Below are positions 30,310-34,825 of a stretch of DNA of 34,825 nt, in pieces. The number at the start of each line of letters is the position of its first letter. The stretch's first letter is position 1. The notes below the pieces were generated by a model that was given only the letters and a program-made list of their open reading frames with translations, made no database searches and had not been told where the DNA came from. The DNA lies in the NCBI GenBank assembly GCA_000310025.1, contig FN647968.1, positions 270,070 through 304,894 on the forward strand, given 5' to 3'. The DNA comes from Ectocarpus siliculosus (taxonomy: Eukaryota > Sar > Phaeophyceae > Ectocarpales > Ectocarpaceae). Position numbers and translations under genes: made by a program.

Positions 30310-30395
30310 GTCCAAGCTCCGTCCTCTCGTCGACGCGTGGTCAATGGTCTAACCGCTAAGGCATGAAAAACATGAGCACCCCCCCCTCCCCCCCC
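30310..30395 (+). repeat. Dispersed repeat, copy 3 (3' part only)
   Basis: The 3' half of the same unit (CTCCGTCCTCTCG, GTGGTCAATGGTCTAACCGC) lies directly after copy 2 and again ends in a C-rich tail. A head-to-tail insertion or tandem duplication would explain it. Confidence 0.7.
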
Positions 30396-30810
30396 GATTG
30401 GTATAGAGAAGAGGGGGGAATGGCCCGCATAGTGGCAGGGATCAGCACGTGGGGTCACAACACATGCGGGGTAAGAGGGTGGCGCGGCAAAAGATTAAGA
30501 TAGACCTCTCCCGTCTTCCTTTCCGCAAGAGAGGGCAACACAGGCACCAACGCGAAACTGGAGTAGAGATAACGTCGGTTTCACACTGCGCACTACATTG
30601 TCCGCTAGACGTCCGTCACTAAGGGTGGTTTTCCATCTGACCTGATGAGATTCATGATCGGGTCGTATTCTCAAAGGTCCCAGCAGTACTGACCACTGAC
30701 CACTGAATTTCACCGCCCGCCCGCCCCCCCCTCCCTTCCATTGTATCGTAACCGATTATGTTCCTTCCCCCTGTGTGGGCCTGTCTCAACCGTGGTGGCT
30801 TTGGTGGCAG

Positions 30811-30867
30811 TACTACTACCTCTTCTTCGCAATTGTCAAAGTTCCCACAGATTGGGCTTCGAGGAGG
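30811..30867 (+). CDS. Candidate short exon of an unknown membrane protein
   Basis: Nineteen codons (YYYLFFAIVKVPTDWASRR) between TTGGTGGCAG and AGG|GTGAGT, phase 0 on both sides, and so compatible with the exons at 29813 and 31317. Short length limits confidence. Confidence 0.35.
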
Positions 30868-31316
30868 GTGAGTGCGACTAATCGTTGTTGTCATCTGGGC
30901 TCGTTTTTTTATGTTGTGCCTGTCGAAGAGCTGGAGAATGGTTTGTCGTTGTCTAAGAGCCTCCTTCTTTTTGCAAGAGTCGGCGCTGCTCGCGAAGCAA
31001 AGGAGAGGCCCCCTCGCGTGCGCCAAGCCTTCCGGGCGATGGCGCAGCTTGTGACGGGCAGCCAAGCAAGGCACCAAGGCGTGTACGGGTGGGCGCCTGC
31101 CTTGGTTGTCCGCTTTAAGGAATAAGGAAGGCGCTGGCCTCCTGCGACGTGTAGGGGGGAGCGTTCCCAGGGTGTGCTGCGCGCCTTGGCGCCGTCGAAA
31201 CTCCCTCGTTCCTTCTTAGCGAGCGTGCGTGACATAATGAAAAGAAGGACTGCTGTGCCCTTTCGATGAAATCACCCGTTCGATTTCACGTGCTGCAAGA
31301 GTACATGTATTTCCAG

Positions 31317-31400
31317 CGGGTCCTGTTGCTGATATTCGTTGTACGACTGAACACGTTGGCCGATAAGATCCACATCCCCAAGAGTCATGAACGTTACCAG
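31317..31400 (+). CDS. Candidate exon of an unknown membrane protein
   Basis: Twenty-eight codons between ATGTATTTCCAG and CAG|GTCGTA read RVLLLIFVVRLNTLADKIHI, a hydrophobic then charged segment, phase 0 on both sides. It joins in frame to the exon at 30811. The family is not recognised. Confidence 0.35.
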
Positions 31401-31748
31401 GTCGTACCGGGTACCGCACCGTCATACCTTCTGGTTTCGTTTCGCGGGTAACCGTATCGCCGACCACGGAGGAAAATAGCTGATACCAAAGAAGTACCGT
31501 TCACACCTTTAAATGTGTGAGGGTAGGCGGTCGGCCCTGTTGCTTTGGTTCGCTCGGCGCACAGGGCAGAGTTTGTCGGTGGCGACGCCGTTTGAGCGAC
31601 TAGCATGAGGTTGCCTTCGGGATTTTTTCCCGCGGCAGCTCTTTGGCGTCCAAAAGTCCTTGTGTTGACCGTTTTTCACACCTACTCAAGTAAACATCCG
31701 TGCTCTCATGAAATGTCATCCGTAGACCCTCAAATCGAAAGATTGGTA

Positions 31749-31765
31749 CCCCCCCCCCCCCCCCC
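31749..31765. repeat. Poly-C tract (17)
   Basis: A pure run of 17 C, one of the two longest C runs in the window (with 10340-10356). Confidence 0.85.
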
Positions 31766-31995
31766 GCCTGAAAAATCCCAACGGTGCCACCCCCTTGATC
31801 GCACCTAATTGGGTTTCGCGTAGGGAGCGTCGATCGAGAGATGGGACTGCCTACAGAGTACCAAGGGAGGGAAGAGGGCGGACAGTTCCGGCAGCTCTTT
31901 CGACATAAACCCGTGCTTCTGCCCCTTCGGCGCCTTCTGCAAGAACTTGACCTCAGGTGGAAGGCCTTTGCCGTCGCGCCAATCTGTTGTATACC

Positions 31996-32180
31996 GTAGA
32001 GGCCCCTGTTTAGTGCCGGTATATATTGTGTCCAGCAAATCCAACGGCACTATAAGCGGAACGGCACTATTAAAAGTACTGACAATGTCTTGGGAATTCA
32101 GTGTGTGCCCGCCGAAAACACCGTGTGGCACTATTCCGGGCACCGGCACTATTCAGCCTGCACTAAACAGGGACCTCTAC
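31996..32180. mobile_element. MITE-like element with 21-bp terminal inverted repeats
   Basis: The ends 31996-32016 and 32160-32180 (GTAGAGG(C/T)CCCTGTTTAGTGC) are inverted copies with one mismatch. The 185-bp interior carries repeated GGCACTA motifs at 32046, 32063, 32127 and 32145 and no protein. Subterminal repeats of this kind are typical of non-autonomous DNA transposons. A clear target-site duplication was not seen. Confidence 0.6.
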
Positions 32181-32624
32181 TGGTACGGTAGGTTTTATGC
32201 GTAAGATAACACCCCCCTGGACTGATTTTCAATGCTAGATTAATCCACCTCAGTGTTGATGATGCCGAAAATGGCAATGGCGTTGGAATCGTGTCGTGGG
32301 TCTTTTTCCAAAGACGATACCACCTGGAGTCTTCTTGGTCGCGGAGGAACCGGGGTTTGAAGCGATGTTCATGGGGGTGTGATATCTTACCGTGTATGCG
32401 ACCTACGGTATATGAGAGAGCCTTGTGGATGAATCTGCAAATAGTATGGTAGAGTTTAACTGTCACTACTTGGATAAAAGGGATGCATTTGGCATGGTAT
32501 ACTTGACGGTAAGCCACGAACCCGCCTGATTATGCCCTCACGTTCGATACTACAGTTGCATCTTCCTCTCTCTGTAACCGCAGCAGCACTCTTTGTCTAC
32601 CACTTTCCTCATTTCCCCCTGCAG

Positions 32625-32802
32625 GGCATGTATGCCACATGTCACAAGGAAGGCCCCCCGGCACACCGCCCGCAAGCATGTATCACCTCAAGCTCAGTAC
32701 CGTACCGTAAATGCCACCCGTTCCGTTCCAGGCGAATGGGTCGACCCGTCGGTGTGCCCTAAGGATGGGACGGCTCTCTGCTGGGATATCAACCATACAC
32801 CG
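32625..32802 (+). CDS. Candidate exon of an unknown secreted or luminal protein
   Basis: A 178-nt exon between TTCCCCCTGCAG and CCG|GTCAGT. It starts with one base completing a codon and ends in phase 0. It reads EWVDPSVCPKDGTALCWD with nearby N-A-T and N-H-T sequons and two close cysteines, which would suit an extracellular protein. An internal acceptor (CCGTTCCAG at 32731) could shorten it. The family is not recognised. Confidence 0.4.
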
Positions 32803-32886
32803 GTCAGTGGCAAAAGAGGCTCTTCTTGAGGCGGTTCTAAAACAAGGAGCGCAGTATCGTCGAAATTCCTCCATCAGCAGTAACTA

Positions 32887-33100
32887 CCGTAAGGTTGCGA
32901 GTCAGCGCAAAGGGGTGCGAACGATTTTCAAAGCGTATTTTCTCCATAACCAGGAGGTTGCCACAGTCGGGCGGTTTTGGAAATATCTCATCTAGAGCTT
33001 TGCTGAGAAGGATCAGTTGGCGCTCGCACCCTCCAGGTTGTGGAGAAATTACGCTTTGAAAATCGATCGCACCCCTGTGCGCTGACTCGCAACCTTACGG
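32887..33100. mobile_element. 65-bp inverted repeat, foldback/MITE-like element
   Basis: Arms 32887-32951 and 33036-33100 (outer ends CCGTAAGGTTGCGAGTCAGC) are inverted copies with four mismatches in 65, separated by 84 bases. No coding content and no clear target duplication were seen. Confidence 0.7.
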
Positions 33101-33751
33101 GACACGGTACAAGTGTGCCCCACTATTTACTCAAGAAACTGACAGCCGTGATCAAAGTCAGCCTGTACAGCGGTTATTAAATACGAAGCACGAGAATTTG
33201 GCCGTAAGTACACGTGTTCAGCCAAGAATCCTACGCTAAACGTCTGTGGATTCGATGTTGGGGTATACCCCACAAAAAAGGGGGGGAATATGACACGGTC
33301 CTCGGAAAGAGTAAGAGGTTCTCAACCCCAAAGTACGGGGACCTTTGCTGTGGGCAAGCTTGCAAGGTGATCTGTTTTCGTTTACGGTGATGGCCCCGTT
33401 TCTAGAAGAACTACGTACAATTCAAAGAATGACGATTAACCCTTTCGAGGTAATACCATACCATACATTGCCGAAAGGGATATATATTTTTAATATTCAC
33501 ACAATGAAAGGAAGACTGCCCTTCGAGGTAATACCGTACATAGTCGAAGTGGATGTTCTGTGCGTCTGGCTCTACCTGCTGTGTGGTCCGTCCGACCCTC
33601 CATTGACTTAAGGAAGCGCAACGATCTGGGTCGTAGCGCGGACGAGATTCCTATGATGCCGTGCATTCCTTCGTTCTTTTCGCGAGAGATGAAAACTTGA
33701 GCAAGCTGCCGTAAAGTGTACCAATATGACCAAGGAGTGTTACAGGCAACC

Positions 33752-33915
33752 CGACCAAACACGTTTCTCAGCGCCCCCGATAACGTGTGTACTCGGCACC
33801 AAGAAATTTTTTCAGATATTTCGACCAAACATGTCAGCAGTGCCCGATAAGTGCATGCATACTCGAGGATAAGAAGCTTTTAAGGCGACTCGACCAAACG
33901 CGCATCTCGGCATGA
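33752..33915. repeat. Degenerate tandem repeat, about 70-bp period
   Basis: CGACCAAAC recurs at 33752, 33822 and 33891, each followed by similar CCCGATAA or TACTCG-type sequence. The units have diverged strongly. Confidence 0.55.
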
Positions 33916-34079
33916 TTAATACAACCCTCAACCTGTTTCTAACCTCCAGAGGGTGTGATTTGTTGTTGGCATGTATTTTCGTATTGACCGAATTCTGTGG
34001 GGCGTGCCCTGCCAAGCTCACACCGCACCGTGCCATACCAAGGCTATGTCAGCGCCTCTTTTGCCCCTTGTGCTTTGTT

Positions 34080-34176
34080 TTGTAACGTCAACAAATGTAA
34101 AGTTGTTGAACGGTGTTGTAACGTCAACAAATGGCCTGTCTACAAGTATCGTTGTTGTGGTTGTTGTTGTTGTTGA
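34080..34176. repeat. Duplicated 18-mer with ACGTCA and adjacent (GTT)n
   Basis: TTGTAACGTCAACAAATG occurs at 34080-34097 and 34116-34133 (spacing 36). A GTT array ending GTTGACG at about 34151-34177 can pair with the CGTCAAC inside the second copy. Confidence 0.7.
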
Positions 34177-34189
34177 CGCTGTACTGAGA

Positions 34190-34825
34190 CCTATTTCGCC
34201 TTCGCACCGAGTCTTGTCCATTCGTACAATTATGCGAAAACAGTTTGTTCCTCGCCTATCCCGCTCGTTAAGCTAGAAACAAAAAGCTCCTTTGGTGCAC
34301 ACGAGCCTAATCTCAACTGGACGACGACAACCAACTGGACTGAATGCTCGCGACCAAAAGCAAACACATTTATGGACCCGGAATAAAATGTGATACGCTA
34401 GCGGCTACGGTTTTGAGGGACAACATCACTCTCAGTCCGGTTTTCTCCGTAGCCGCCGTACTTTGTAATATTTGTATTTCTCATGGTCGGGACGAGCCGA
34501 AAACACTGTCACCAATCCGATGTTCTCTTCACCCGTGGCCTCTACTGCTGTACATCAGAAGCGCACACCTGGCGGTGGTTCCCGTGTGTTTGGATGTTGA
34601 GGAACGCTGTCCACCCTAGCCTCAATGCGACACGCGAACCTTCCCTATCTCGTGTGCGTTGCTGCGTCTCGGCCGCGCTTTAGGTGAACTTGTACATAAA
34701 GAGCACGCGGGATTGCACCGCCGCTCAGGGTCCGAGTTGCTCCTTGGCCGCGCCATGCACCCCTTGCGGTCTCGACACCTTAGAGGTAAGTAGGCGGTGG
34801 TTTTCTACGCGGGGGGGGCGGGGGG
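34190..34825. other. Window end, no confident gene
   Basis: Only short frames are present. A strong donor-like site (AGAG|GTAAGT) at about 34787, preceded by an ATG-led 10-codon frame from 34755, could be the first exon of a gene continuing beyond the window, but nothing supports it further. Confidence 0.3.

Noticed and set aside
31805-32149. A 114-codon minus-strand frame with a plausible-looking composition
   Set aside because: It runs into the MITE-like element and across its inverted end. No family is recognised and no splice partner was found, so it was not called, though the part at 31805-31990 could be rechecked.

Overview
The window reads as nuclear DNA from a brown alga (Ectocarpus-like) or a close photosynthetic stramenopile. 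It is moderately GC-rich. Its genes are cut into many short exons by introns of roughly 170-1600 bases with GTGAGT-like donors, and dispersed repeats and simple sequence lie between and inside the genes. One block of exactly 100 N (18394-18493) marks an assembly gap. The organism is inferred from gene structure and protein similarity remembered from the families; it was not tested by a search.

Two genes are clear. (1) A plus-strand GDSL/SGNH hydrolase lies at 4344-11108. Nine exons join in frame to 409 residues, with a signal peptide, the block I GDSN nucleophile motif, a block III GTNEL motif and a C-terminal DGVH catalytic pair. (2) A minus-strand DYRK-family protein kinase of the DYRK1-like type lies at 24648-15101. 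Eleven exons cover the DYRK-homology box, a complete kinase core ([18 protein letters not shown] loop), a large acidic and Gly-rich insert in the CMGC-insert region, and long low-complexity tails. The two genes converge on a gene-poor stretch at 11.1-15.1 kb.

Other regions: 1-4.3 kb holds only coding-like fragments, two copies of a short inverted-terminus repeat and GA-rich simple sequence. The last GDSL intron carries the 3' end of a non-LTR retrotransposon, and its tail recurs twice near 30.2-30.4 kb without the protein part. Intron 1 of the same gene carries an antisense tRNA-like sequence. From about 26.9 to 32.8 kb there are well-formed candidate exons on the plus strand (several hydrophobic, one Cys-containing with N-glycosylation sequons) that may belong to one or two membrane or secreted protein genes I cannot name. 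The 29.9-34.2 kb region is rich in small repeats: 64-bp and 70-bp tandem arrays and two inverted-repeat elements.

I saw no operon, CRISPR array, prokaryotic mobile island or viral gene cluster. The most unusual points concern splicing and repeat structure inside the kinase gene: a gap in a coding tandem repeat, an exon with no AG acceptor, a duplicated decoy acceptor and an intronic hairpin.
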